Assembly: GCA_034440595.1 (NCBI GenBank)
Contig: JAWXCH010000075.1
Coordinates: 1-19,365, forward strand
DNA length: 19,365 nt
Direction of reading: 5' to 3'
DNA from: JAWXCH01 sp034440595
GTDB taxonomy: Bacteria > Planctomycetota > Planctomycetia > Pirellulales > JALHPA01
The translations under genes and the position numbers were made by a program. Shown in pieces: positions 6,482 to 14,209 of the stretch. Position 1 is the first letter of the stretch. Each line of letters begins with the position of its first letter. The notes beneath the pieces are model-generated. The model made no database searches and had not been told where the DNA came from. It was given only the letters and a program-made list of their open reading frames with translations.

Positions 6482-6797
6482 TCGCGGGCGTTAATCACGG
6501 GGGCTCTGTCTTTCCCGCGCAGGCGGGAATCCAGGGAATTGCGGTGGGCATACGCATGCTCTGTTGCTAGCATGAAAACGTGTGCTCTTGGCCTTCACTT
6601 GTTTGTGCAGCTTCTCTCATTTCGCGCACTTAGCGGCCGCTTATCAGCACCTCTGCAAAAGCTGCAAAACCGGCAATACATGCACCCCCTCAGAGGTCGA
6701 TGCTAGATCAGAGGGTCTAGTGAAGGTGGCACCTGTTCAGGTCTTTCACCTTCGCGCCTATTGTCGACGATCAAATTGGCGAGCATGAGGTTCTGCC
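6482..6797. other. Intergenic region between rpiB and the membrane-patatin gene
   Basis: 316 bases without a supported gene. It holds a palindromic element at 6512-6529 (separate entry) and an imperfect nested hairpin at about 6720-6749, with core ACCTG-TT-CAGGT at 6731-6742, some 50 bases before the next start. A 68-codon plus frame from GTG 6582 to 6788 has a Cys-rich product with a hydrophobic start but no family resemblance and no ribosome site. No convincing promoter was found. Confidence 0.5.
6512..6529. repeat. REP-like palindrome
   Basis: TTCCCGC (6512-6518), GCAG, GCGGGAA (6523-6529) form a perfect 7-bp stem with a 4-nt loop, followed by TCCAGGGAA. The word 'cccgcgcaggcgggaatccag' type is a dispersed intergenic palindrome seen in many bacterial genomes (from memory). 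It lies 30 bases after the rpiB stop and could also slow transcription, though no T-run follows. Confidence 0.55.
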
Positions 6798-9700
6798 GTG
6801 CATTTTTCTGATAAAGACTCCAAGCTAACACGTCCACGCCGGCGAGTCTTGCCGGGCGGCAATAATGCGTCGCCAACAGCGGATGCGAAGTCGCCGGTCC
6901 CTGCCCCGCACTTGCGGCTGCGATTCAATTCTGAAGAAGAGGGCGATGCGAATCTGCCGATACCTCGGCCGCTACGGCGTGCCGTCCTGGCCAGTCGAAG
7001 CCTGCCGCTAATAGCGCTGATGATGCGGTTGTTCCGTCGCACCCGCATGCGGCTCTATCACCATGTGTTTACCGCGATTACGGTAGCTGGTTGCGCGGTT
7101 GTTTTCTTTTTGATTCCACAGGTGCAGCGGATCTGGGCTTCGCAAACCCCTCCCCCGCAAAACTCGGCCTGGCTGATCAATTGGCTGGCATCGGCATTAT
7201 TCCTGACGCTGGATCTGGTTTTCTATGTATTGTCGCTGGTGATTGTGCCGCGCGCCGATTTGCCGCTGGATGTCTCTTGGCAACGGATGCGAGCTGCTGA
7301 ACATGGTTCGTTTATTCGGGTCTTTGCCAGACTGACTGACACGGCTCTGATGGTCATGAACGTACTTGTCTGTTGGCTGGTATTCGCGCGAGATTGTATT
7401 CTGCGATCGCATACCGTACTCACGGTATTGGTCGGTGTCGGAATGGCCGCGTTCGGAGCAGTGGCAATTTCTTATGGCCCGGCGGACGATAGTAGCCGCT
7501 CTTACTTGCTGGCGGGTGCGCTTTGTCACAATGTTGCAGTCTGGTCGATGCTGGCTGGTGCCTGGTTGGTTTTTGTGCCGCTGTTCATCGGTTCACGAAA
7601 GTTGAATATCCATTCTGGGCGCCAGCGCGATCTGGTCTTCATTGTGCTGGGACGTTTAATTGCCTGGTTATTTATTGCTAACTTGATCGGAGAAATTCTC
7701 TGGGGTGTGGCCAGCCTGTCCGGCTATTCCGAGAACAACATTTTCTCTTATCGACTCTACACGCTGTGGGGAATGTTGCACATTCTGGCTCTACTGACAC
7801 TGCTAGCGGCGACAGCGGATTACTTGGACCGCAACACCGACTTCCCAGGGCGGCTGCTGGTCCTGATGGTGCTGTTCTTTGTCGGCGTGCTGGTGCGACC
7901 AGAGAAGAACTCTGATGTGGAACTCATCCCACTGCCGCACAATCAAGCGCAGGTCGCCGATCCGACGACCAATTTGCAAGCGCGGCCGATTCCATTTCAA
8001 GCTGCACAGCGCAGTGAGCAGTGGTATCAGATGATGGAAAGCCGCCTCCGTTCGATTCCGGCGGACGATCCGGTGGTGATTGTCGCCGCTAGTGGCGGTG
8101 GATCGCGCGCGGCAATTTTTTCGGCTCTGGTCATGGAGTATCTGGCACAAACCGAGATTCCAGGCTCTTGGAATGAAAAACTGAAACGCCCGCGACGCTG
8201 GGCAGACAACATCATTCTGATGAGCAGTGTTTCCGGCGGAAGCCTGGCAACGGCGCACTTTACACACCGCGGCTGTCGCGAGAGCGACTGGCAAAGCGAG
8301 ACGAACCACACGATTCAGGCTGAATTAATCCAGGGAATTGTTGCCGAGATCAATCGCCTGGGAGGGGCCGATAACCTGGCCTGTAATGGTGAAGATTGGC
8401 GGCAGACGCGGGCAATGGCCATGAAAATTCGCGATGGACTACTCCGCGATGGCGCAAAAAGCCCCTATGCATGGCTCTTTCGCAAGCGTTTTATCGACGA
8501 CATGTGCGCGAACTTCATGGCCCCGATTTTGCGAGGCATGACTGCGGCCAGGTTGTATCGCGGTGATGCACTGGGAAAATTCTGGAACGAACTGTTCGAC
8601 TGGGACGAAAGCAACAATCTAGATGGATATCATGCCGACGAGGCGTGGACCGCCCGCAACAGCTCAGTTCCAGCGGCGCTCTTTAATGCGTCGGACGTTT
8701 CCAAGGGGGCCAGGCTGGTGATTGGATTTCCGCCGCTCCCACATAACATTTTTCCGGCGGACGATCACGAATCCGAGGTCGCGCATGCCGATCACCCGCA
8801 AACGTCGAATACGGCCATCGCAGACTCTATTGCCCCCTTGTACAACCCTGATGGTGATACGCGGGTCACCTTGGCCTCAGCCGAAGGCATCCAGAATAAA
8901 GACGACGGGCTGTTGAATACCGGCGGAGATGTCAAAGGACGACCTCAGTCCTTATCTCGGCATGCCCCGCATGAACTGGTCCATTTGCATTCGAGTTTCG
9001 AATCGCGGATCGGTTTGGCGCGCGCTGTCCGGCTATCGTCGAATTTTCCCTGGGGGTTCTTTGCCAGCCGGATCGAATTTCCAGAAGTTGAGAATCATCC
9101 GACGCACGACCCTGTGTTGGTTCTGGATGGGGCGATCGTTGATAACACTGGCATCGACACATTGTTCGATGTCTATCATGGCTTGCAGGCCTCGCCACGT
9201 GGTCGCCGGCTGCTGTCGCAGTTGACGCGACGCCGGGTGGTTTTCATCGAAATTGATTCTGGTTCCAAACCAAGCCCTGCCGGTTGGGTTACGCGCACGC
9301 TAGGAGTCACACTGGAGCCGATTCAAGCACTGGGCAATGCGGCCTACACCAACGCCGACCGGACAAAGAATTTTTATATCGAGCAGCTTCGCCGCGAGAT
9401 CGAAACCGGCGAAGGCCCGACCAACGGGCGTGCCGAACCAAGCGAAATTGAATCACAATCCAGTTCACCGAGATCCGCATTTTTTTACGTGAAGGTCGAG
9501 TGCAATCACTTTTCGCCCGATTCGCCCGACCAGGGGGAGGTGATGACCGCCTGGGCACTCAGCCCTCGCGAAAAAGCCAGCGTGATGGCACGCTTTGTGT
9601 TTGCATTGTGGCCATTGGAATACAAGCTGGCCGAGATTGAGCGGACGCGCGATTCGGCAGCAAAGGCACAAGAAATTGCCGATGCTTTGCGCCCGGTGGA

Positions 9701-10388
9701 AGTTATTATTGACCAGTTGGAGGAACAGATCGGCATTGAAATCAACCGCACGGCCATGATCCGGGACTGGTTGGTGCAGTCGGATAACAAAAACGCTGGC
9801 AGCGATTCCGCCGGTGAAATCGATGAGCGGCAGATCCGGGAGAGTGGACGGACGCTGTTTCGGCAACGCTACAGTCTCCGCTCGCTCCGGCAAATTGTCC
9901 ACGATTTACCTCAGCGTCCGAATGTAACCGCCGAGCAACTGACCGAAGTACATTCAGCGCTGGATCGGTGGCAGACCGATCTCGACAGTTGCAAGTCGTT
10001 GTACCAAACAAAGTTTCCGCTCACTCTGGCGCAATCGGAAACCCGTGCTACTGTGGCCGAGGAGCGTAACGACTGGGCTGGTGGTACAGAGAAAGCGTTT
10101 CAAAATAAGGCCATTCTGCCTGCACGTACGGTGGAGGAGCGGCAGCGGCTGCGCCAGGCACTCAAGCGTGCCACCGAAGAAACCGACAATGCACGGCAGA
10201 ATATTCAGGAGCTCAACAACCGTGGCAGGGAGTGGTTTGAGACCTCGCGCAATGCACCTGCCCACGATCTACCAGGCAGCGGCCCCACCGACCGCAATGC
10301 TGTTGACGGTGGCTCGCTGAACAGTGAGTTTCCGAAAAAACTTCCCCCTACCCACCGCGTGACGACTCGCAATTCGCATTCAAACTGA
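6798..10388 (+). CDS. Multi-pass membrane protein with patatin-like phospholipase domain
   Basis: Large predicted inner-membrane protein of 1196 residues. After a basic, Pro-rich start, about eight hydrophobic helices lie at roughly 88-108, 124-150, 181-200, 206-226, 236-265, 278-306, 319-341 and 351-367. A patatin-like acyl-hydrolase domain follows from about 425: ASGGGSRAA (431-439) as oxyanion loop, SVSGGS with probable nucleophile Ser479 in an S-x-S-x-G form, SSNFPWGF (747-754), and DGAIVDNTG with probable Asp777 completing the Ser-Asp dyad. Residues 580-720 are an insertion between the two catalytic halves. The last 260 residues are charged, mainly helical and possibly coiled coil (about 935-985 and 1110-1145), ending in a disordered tail. 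The expected role is hydrolysis of membrane lipid acyl chains; substrate unknown. GTG 6798 is the start used; there is no clear ribosome site, so the exact start is uncertain. It stands alone on the plus strand. Confidence 0.82.
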   Translation: MHFSDKDSKLTRPRRRVLPGGNNASPTADAKSPVPAPHLRLRFNSEEEGDANLPIPRPLRRAVLASRSLPLIALMMRLFRRTRMRLYHHVFTAITVAGCAVVFFLIPQVQRIWASQTPPPQNSAWLINWLASALFLTLDLVFYVLSLVIVPRADLPLDVSWQRMRAAEHGSFIRVFARLTDTALMVMNVLVCWLVFARDCILRSHTVLTVLVGVGMAAFGAVAISYGPADDSSRSYLLAGALCHNVAVWSMLAGAWLVFVPLFIGSRKLNIHSGRQRDLVFIVLGRLIAWLFIANLIGEILWGVASLSGYSENNIFSYRLYTLWGMLHILALLTLLAATADYLDRNTDFPGRLLVLMVLFFVGVLVRPEKNSDVELIPLPHNQAQVADPTTNLQARPIPFQAAQRSEQWYQMMESRLRSIPADDPVVIVAASGGGSRAAIFSALVMEYLAQTEIPGSWNEKLKRPRRWADNIILMSSVSGGSLATAHFTHRGCRESDWQSETNHTIQAELIQGIVAEINRLGGADNLACNGEDWRQTRAMAMKIRDGLLRDGAKSPYAWLFRKRFIDDMCANFMAPILRGMTAARLYRGDALGKFWNELFDWDESNNLDGYHADEAWTARNSSVPAALFNASDVSKGARLVIGFPPLPHNIFPADDHESEVAHADHPQTSNTAIADSIAPLYNPDGDTRVTLASAEGIQNKDDGLLNTGGDVKGRPQSLSRHAPHELVHLHSSFESRIGLARAVRLSSNFPWGFFASRIEFPEVENHPTHDPVLVLDGAIVDNTGIDTLFDVYHGLQASPRGRRLLSQLTRRRVVFIEIDSGSKPSPAGWVTRTLGVTLEPIQALGNAAYTNADRTKNFYIEQLRREIETGEGPTNGRAEPSEIESQSSSPRSAFFYVKVECNHFSPDSPDQGEVMTAWALSPREKASVMARFVFALWPLEYKLAEIERTRDSAAKAQEIADALRPVEVIIDQLEEQIGIEINRTAMIRDWLVQSDNKNAGSDSAGEIDERQIRESGRTLFRQRYSLRSLRQIVHDLPQRPNVTAEQLTEVHSALDRWQTDLDSCKSLYQTKFPLTLAQSETRATVAEERNDWAGGTEKAFQNKAILPARTVEERQRLRQALKRATEETDNARQNIQELNNRGREWFETSRNAPAHDLPGSGPTDRNAVDGGSLNSEFPKKLPPTHRVTTRNSHSN

Positions 10389-10795
10389 ACTGGTGGGTCG
10401 TTCGCGGCTCAAAAGTAAAATTCTTGGCTGCACTGCAAAGTTCGGAGATTTGCGCTGCATTACCGGACCCTGCGGCATTCTCGTCACTCTGGCGATACAA
10501 CGCGCACAATCGTTGCAAGGGTTCGGCGTGCGGTTGAAGGGAAATATTTTGCGGGAATCCGCAAGCCGCGAACATTCGTTTTCGCTGCGGATGGAAACTT
10601 GATTTTGTCAACGTAAGCTACGGTTAAGTAACGCGTTGTGGGGGGTGAACTGTCGACCTGGTGCGATTATCACCGGATCCGCTTGAAAGATAAAAGAAAG
10701 AGAAAGTCGCGAGTTCTTTTGGACATGCGGCAATCCGTATTGCATCTTACAAGAGTGAATTTTTCGCGTGACACCCTCAGCTCGGTTTGCCCATC
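10389..10795. other. Intergenic region upstream of the GGDEF gene
   Basis: About 400 bases. A 69-codon plus frame (10393-10602) and an 87-codon minus frame (10348-10611) show no motif and are rejected. A weak hairpin with core GGTG-CACC lies at 10658-10676 and a purine run (aaagataaaagaaagagaaag) near 10685-10705. I looked for a c-di-GMP riboswitch because of the downstream genes and saw none of the conserved GEMM core. The promoter of the GGDEF-PilZ pair is presumably here but not identified. Confidence 0.5.
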
Positions 10796-12373
10796 ATGAT
10801 CGACTTCTTGCCGTTCTTCATCACCATTTCGCTGGCTTGGCTCTCCTTTGGCGCAGGTTTTTATATGATGCGCGAGGCAAGCCGTATGCGACGAGTTGAA
10901 CGGCAGTCTGCGGAAACGCCCTCGGAACAGCCTGCCGGCGAGAGCTCAGTAGCTGCCGCTGTGGATCCAGCGGAGATGAGTCTGCTACTTGGTCGCCTCC
11001 ACGAATTGACCGTGGGCATGGGAAAGAACGTTGACGACCATACTGCGGAAATGAACGTTATCAATGCCGATCTCAGCCGTGAAAAAGAAGACCCTAGCGC
11101 GGCTCGAGTGCAGTTTGTCATGGAGGTTGTCGACAAGATTGCCAATGCCAACACACGACTGAATCAGCAGCTCAGCCTGGCGCAGTCTCAGATTGTTGAG
11201 CAATCCAAAATGTTGGAGTCACAAATGGTTGTGGCTAATACCGACGCATTGACCGGAATTGCCAATCGACGCGCCTTTGATCTGGAACTAGACGCTCGCC
11301 GCAATGAATACTTGCGGAGCGGCGAATCGTTCTCGCTGATTATGTTGGATGTCGATCACTTCAAGCGATTCAATGACGAGTTTGGCCATCAGGCAGGGGA
11401 CGCAGTCCTACAAAATGTCGCCAACATTCTGGCGGCCACCGTTCGCAAGAATGGGCACGTAGCCCGGTATGGGGGCGAGGAGTTTGTAGTCATCCTGCCT
11501 AACTCCAATATCCACACCGGCACAGTAGTGGCCGAACGGATTCGCTGTGCGATTGAAGAGAGCCGTTGCGAATTCCAGGGAAAGAGCTTGCAAGTCACTG
11601 CCAGCGTTGGAATCGCCTCAATTACTCAAAACGAGACTGGCAAGGAATTGGTGGCACGCGCCGACGATGCAGTCTACGCGGCAAAACGACAGGGGCGCAA
11701 CACGGTTTCCGTACACAATGGAACAGGTTCGCCACAGAAGGTCGTGGCCAAAGCAGCTGCTGCTGTAAAGAGTGGCAGTTCGACAGGCCGTAGCGAACGC
11801 GATTCTTCAAGTGAATCGGGGTCATCGACGACGACCGCAGATAGCTTCGAGCGAGATGGCTTGCTCAGTCGATTCGAGTTCATTGAACAACTTCGCAATC
11901 AGATCCAGCTTCGCCGACATTCGCCCGCCTCACTTTCGGTGATGATTGTAGCCATCGACCGATACACGGATCTGAATCACGAGTCGCAGGTCGAAGGCGC
12001 ATTGAGTTTTGTTTACAGCCAGATCGAATCGACGATTCGCGACGGCGATCTGGTGGCTCGTTATAGCCCTTCGCAGTTCGCCGTGATTCTGCAAGAGACG
12101 GATAACAGCCAGAAGCAAATTCCGGTGAAGCGAATTCGCGAACGCCTGGCGGCTGCGGCCCCCAGCTCGACCGATGCCGAAGGGTGCAAGTTCAGTGTCA
12201 GCGTTGGAGTGTCGACCTTGGAATTAGGGGACGACGCTGTGCGACTGTCCAAAAAGGCCGAAGACGCCGCCAAGTCGGCGCTGCCAAGCCATTGCTTCTT
12301 GAGCACCGCTCCGGCAACAGGGATCGCGGTTACGTACGAAGCGGCGGCCGATGTGTGTGCGGTTGGTAGTTAA
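10796..12373 (+). CDS. Membrane-anchored diguanylate cyclase with tandem GGDEF domains (second degenerate)
   Basis: Predicted c-di-GMP synthase of 525 residues counted from ATG 10796. One N-terminal membrane helix lies at about 2-22, then a polar, partly coiled-coil region to about 145. GGDEF domain 1 covers about 147-307: NTDALTGIANRRAF, LDVDHFKRFNDEFGH with the metal-binding Asp, and active-site RYGGEEF (GGEEF at 226-230). The inhibitory I-site, normally RxxD just before it, reads RKNG (217-220), so its Asp is missing. A Ser/Thr-rich linker (about 310-350) joins a second GGDEF-like fold at about 357-500, where the signature is SPSQF (424-428), so catalysis is unlikely, but RDGD (415-418) fits an intact I-site. 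TTG 10787 is an alternative start; ATG is preferred because the hydrophobic helix begins there. The PilZ gene follows 30 bases downstream. Confidence 0.9.
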   Translation: MIDFLPFFITISLAWLSFGAGFYMMREASRMRRVERQSAETPSEQPAGESSVAAAVDPAEMSLLLGRLHELTVGMGKNVDDHTAEMNVINADLSREKEDPSAARVQFVMEVVDKIANANTRLNQQLSLAQSQIVEQSKMLESQMVVANTDALTGIANRRAFDLELDARRNEYLRSGESFSLIMLDVDHFKRFNDEFGHQAGDAVLQNVANILAATVRKNGHVARYGGEEFVVILPNSNIHTGTVVAERIRCAIEESRCEFQGKSLQVTASVGIASITQNETGKELVARADDAVYAAKRQGRNTVSVHNGTGSPQKVVAKAAAAVKSGSSTGRSERDSSSESGSSTTTADSFERDGLLSRFEFIEQLRNQIQLRRHSPASLSVMIVAIDRYTDLNHESQVEGALSFVYSQIESTIRDGDLVARYSPSQFAVILQETDNSQKQIPVKRIRERLAAAAPSSTDAEGCKFSVSVGVSTLELGDDAVRLSKKAEDAAKSALPSHCFLSTAPATGIAVTYEAAADVCAVGS

Positions 12374-12403
12374 CTCGTTCCGACTTCGTATTTTCTGGCG
12401 GCC

Positions 12404-12805
12404 ATGATGAAAACCGTCACCGAATTTCTGCCGGAACCACCGAGCGGTATCTATCAGTTCATTCTGCGAACGCTAGACTGCTTGCCTTGTCAGATCGAGC
12501 TTAGGGCACGCCAGCGATACCTAATGACTTGCACGGTCGTGGTGGTTCCCTTGGATGACGATGGACTGCCGGCAGATGCCCCGTTCAAGTGTGTGACGCG
12601 AGACATTTCCACGACCGGTATCTGCCTGGTGCATACCCGAATCGTCCGCGCTCGACGATTGGCGGTCGAGTTTTCTAACGCTGACGGAAGCACCCTGAAC
12701 ACGATCGTCGAAGTGACTCGTTGCCAGTCGGTGGGCCCGTTCTATCGGATCGGTGGCGTCTTTGTGTCACGGTCAATCAGTGCCAACGTGACGGAATCTG
12801 CCTAG
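12404..12805 (+). CDS. PilZ domain c-di-GMP-binding protein
   Basis: Small cytosolic protein of 133 residues with a single PilZ domain, the common receptor fold for c-di-GMP. The two binding motifs are present: RARQR (34-38, RxxxR) and DISTTG (67-72, D/N-x-S-x-x-G), followed by the beta-barrel strands to about 128. The N-terminal 30 residues are extra and carry two Cys in a CLPC pair. It starts 30 bases after the stop of the GGDEF gene on the same strand, so the cyclase and its receptor are probably made together. ATG 12404 is used; the second Met at the next codon is an equal choice. No output domain is present, so it would act by binding a partner protein, as YcgR-like or stand-alone PilZ proteins do. 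Confidence 0.85.
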   Translation: MMKTVTEFLPEPPSGIYQFILRTLDCLPCQIELRARQRYLMTCTVVVVPLDDDGLPADAPFKCVTRDISTTGICLVHTRIVRARRLAVEFSNADGSTLNTIVEVTRCQSVGPFYRIGGVFVSRSISANVTESA

Positions 12806-12817
12806 CGATCTCTTTTC

Positions 12818-12841
12818 GTGTGCCACTGGCTCTGCCAGTGC
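12818..12841. repeat. 24-nt palindromic dispersed repeat, copy 1
   Basis: Identical over 24 bases to 15294-15317. The core is a perfect 7-bp stem, CACTGGC (12824-12830), TCT, GCCAGTG (12834-12840). This copy lies between the convergent pilZ and oppF genes, just before a 10-bp palindrome ACACGCGTGT at 12847-12856. Without a T-run it is not a classical terminator. Confidence 0.8.
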
Positions 12842-12891
12842 GAATGACACGCGTGTTCAGATTTTGCAATGTTGGAATATTTCCCGTGGAG

Positions 12892-13983
12892 CTAGCTGGC
12901 AACGACTGTTGTCGGTGCCTTCTTGGCCAACTGCGACTTGATCCCATCGCTCAACTGCGTGACGGACTGCCCACCGCTGCTGGAGGTTGTGCCAAGTGGG
13001 GAAATCTCTTGCACCAATTGCTCTACCGCATGACAGCCCACAGAATGCTCGCCAAATCGCAACTCGCGCGGTGATTCTAGACTGCAAACGTCCATCGCCA
13101 ACGGACACCGGGGGTGAAAGCGGCAGCCAGAGGGCGGATTGATCGGGCTAGGCACATCTCCTTGCAGAATGATCCGCTTACGCCGTTGAGTCGGATCGAT
13201 GGATGGGATCGACGACAATAGCGCATGCGTGTAAGGATGGAGCGGATGCCGATACAGATCGCCGCTGGGGGCCGTTTCGACAATTTCTCCCAGATACATC
13301 ACCGCCACGCGATCCGACAGGTATTCGACCACCGACAGATCGTGCGAGATAAACAGGTACGTCAGCCCCAGCTCGCGCTTCAGGTCCATCAGCAGATTGA
13401 TCACCTGCGACTGAATCGAAACATCCAGCGCCGAGATCGGTTCGTCCAGCACCATGAACTTTGGCTCCAGCACCAGCGCTCTGGCAATACTGATGCGCTG
13501 TCGCTGGCCCCCAGAGAACTCATGCGGATAGCGATTAATATAGCGAGGATCGAGGCCAACACGCGCAAGCGTCTGTTGTACCTTGGCCAGCCGCTGCCGT
13601 TTGTTTCCCATGCCGTGGATCTTTAGGCCTTCTTCGACAATGGCTCGTACCGTGGCACGGGGATTGAGCGAACCGTATGGATCCTGAAAAACAATCTGCA
13701 TGTGGCGACGAAGCGGCCGCAGCGAGCCGGAGCTGGCGCGCGTAATGTCCACTCCCTGAAAACGAATGCAGCCACCAGTTGGATTAAGCAGGCGCAACAG
13801 CGTACGCCCGGCGGTCGTTTTGCCGCAACCGCTTTCGCCAACCAGGCCAAGCGTTTCACCTTCGCGGATATTGAACGAAATCCCATCCACGGCGCGCACG
13901 TGCCCTACGGTCGTCGAAAAGATCCCGCGACGGATCGGAAAGTGCTGCTTCAGGTCGGTGACTTCAAGCAAGTTGGCGGACAT
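12892..13983 (-). CDS. oppF: Oligopeptide ABC transporter ATP-binding protein (OppF-like)
   Basis: One of the two ATPase subunits powering a peptide importer at the cytoplasmic face of the membrane. Residues: Walker A GESGCGKT 49-56, Q-loop Gln100, signature SGGQR 157-161, Walker B FMVLDE 176-181, switch His214. The C-terminal oligopeptide/dipeptide extension (PLHPYTHALL, then GCRFHPRCPLAMDVC) carries Cys287, 293, 300 and 317, a set conserved in the family and shown in related transporters to hold an iron-sulfur cluster. The full catalytic set is intact. The 363 residues are somewhat long because of a Ser/Thr-rich tail after about 325. It is the last gene of the minus-strand opp operon, 226 bases after oppD, a larger gap than between the other genes. 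The OppF rather than OppD label rests on position and on the RAVDGISFNIREGETLGLVGESG opening. Confidence 0.93.
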   Translation of the reverse strand: MSANLLEVTDLKQHFPIRRGIFSTTVGHVRAVDGISFNIREGETLGLVGESGCGKTTAGRTLLRLLNPTGGCIRFQGVDITRASSGSLRPLRRHMQIVFQDPYGSLNPRATVRAIVEEGLKIHGMGNKRQRLAKVQQTLARVGLDPRYINRYPHEFSGGQRQRISIARALVLEPKFMVLDEPISALDVSIQSQVINLLMDLKRELGLTYLFISHDLSVVEYLSDRVAVMYLGEIVETAPSGDLYRHPLHPYTHALLSSIPSIDPTQRRKRIILQGDVPSPINPPSGCRFHPRCPLAMDVCSLESPRELRFGEHSVGCHAVEQLVQEISPLGTTSSSGGQSVTQLSDGIKSQLAKKAPTTVVAS

Positions 13984-14020
13984 GGGTATCCAAAGTTGAA
14001 CGGTCGATTATGCAAATGTA

Positions 14021-14054
14021 GTAGGCACGGTCCCCGTCCCGTTAAGCTGCCTAC
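14021..14054. repeat. Palindromic element between oppD and oppF
   Basis: GTAGGCA (14021-14027) and TGCCTAC (14048-14054) are exact inverted repeats. They enclose ACGG-tcc-CCGT (14027-14037), so a two-tier hairpin can form. A similar but diverged word in the opposite orientation, gggacggtacctgctac, occurs at about 14191-14207 in the same gap. I suspect a dispersed planctomycete intergenic repeat. It lies within the opp transcription unit. Confidence 0.5.
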
Positions 14055-14209
14055 GCGTGCGAAACAATAGATGCCGGATCGATTTGTTATTTGATCAATT
14101 ATTTATTATTGGGTACAGGTTATACGTCGCTCCTGATGCGTTGTACGCACTACGATTATCATTTCGCTACTTGCCAAAAGCTACGGCACCGGGACGGTAC
14201 CTGCTACGT

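Noticed and set aside
6582..6788. 68-codon Cys-rich frame before the membrane-patatin gene
   Set aside because: No ribosome site, no recognisable pattern, and Cys placement is irregular.
10393..10602. 69-codon frame after the membrane-patatin gene, and the opposing minus frame 10348-10611
   Set aside because: Neither shows a motif or start signal; both are compatible with chance in G+C-rich DNA.
10603..10795. Possible c-di-GMP riboswitch before the GGDEF-PilZ pair
   Set aside because: Checked for the conserved GEMM core and paired helices; only a weak 6-bp hairpin is present.
12818..12841. Palindrome as a bidirectional terminator between pilZ and oppF
   Set aside because: No T-run on either side, and an identical copy lies inside the opp operon, so a dispersed repeat is the better reading.
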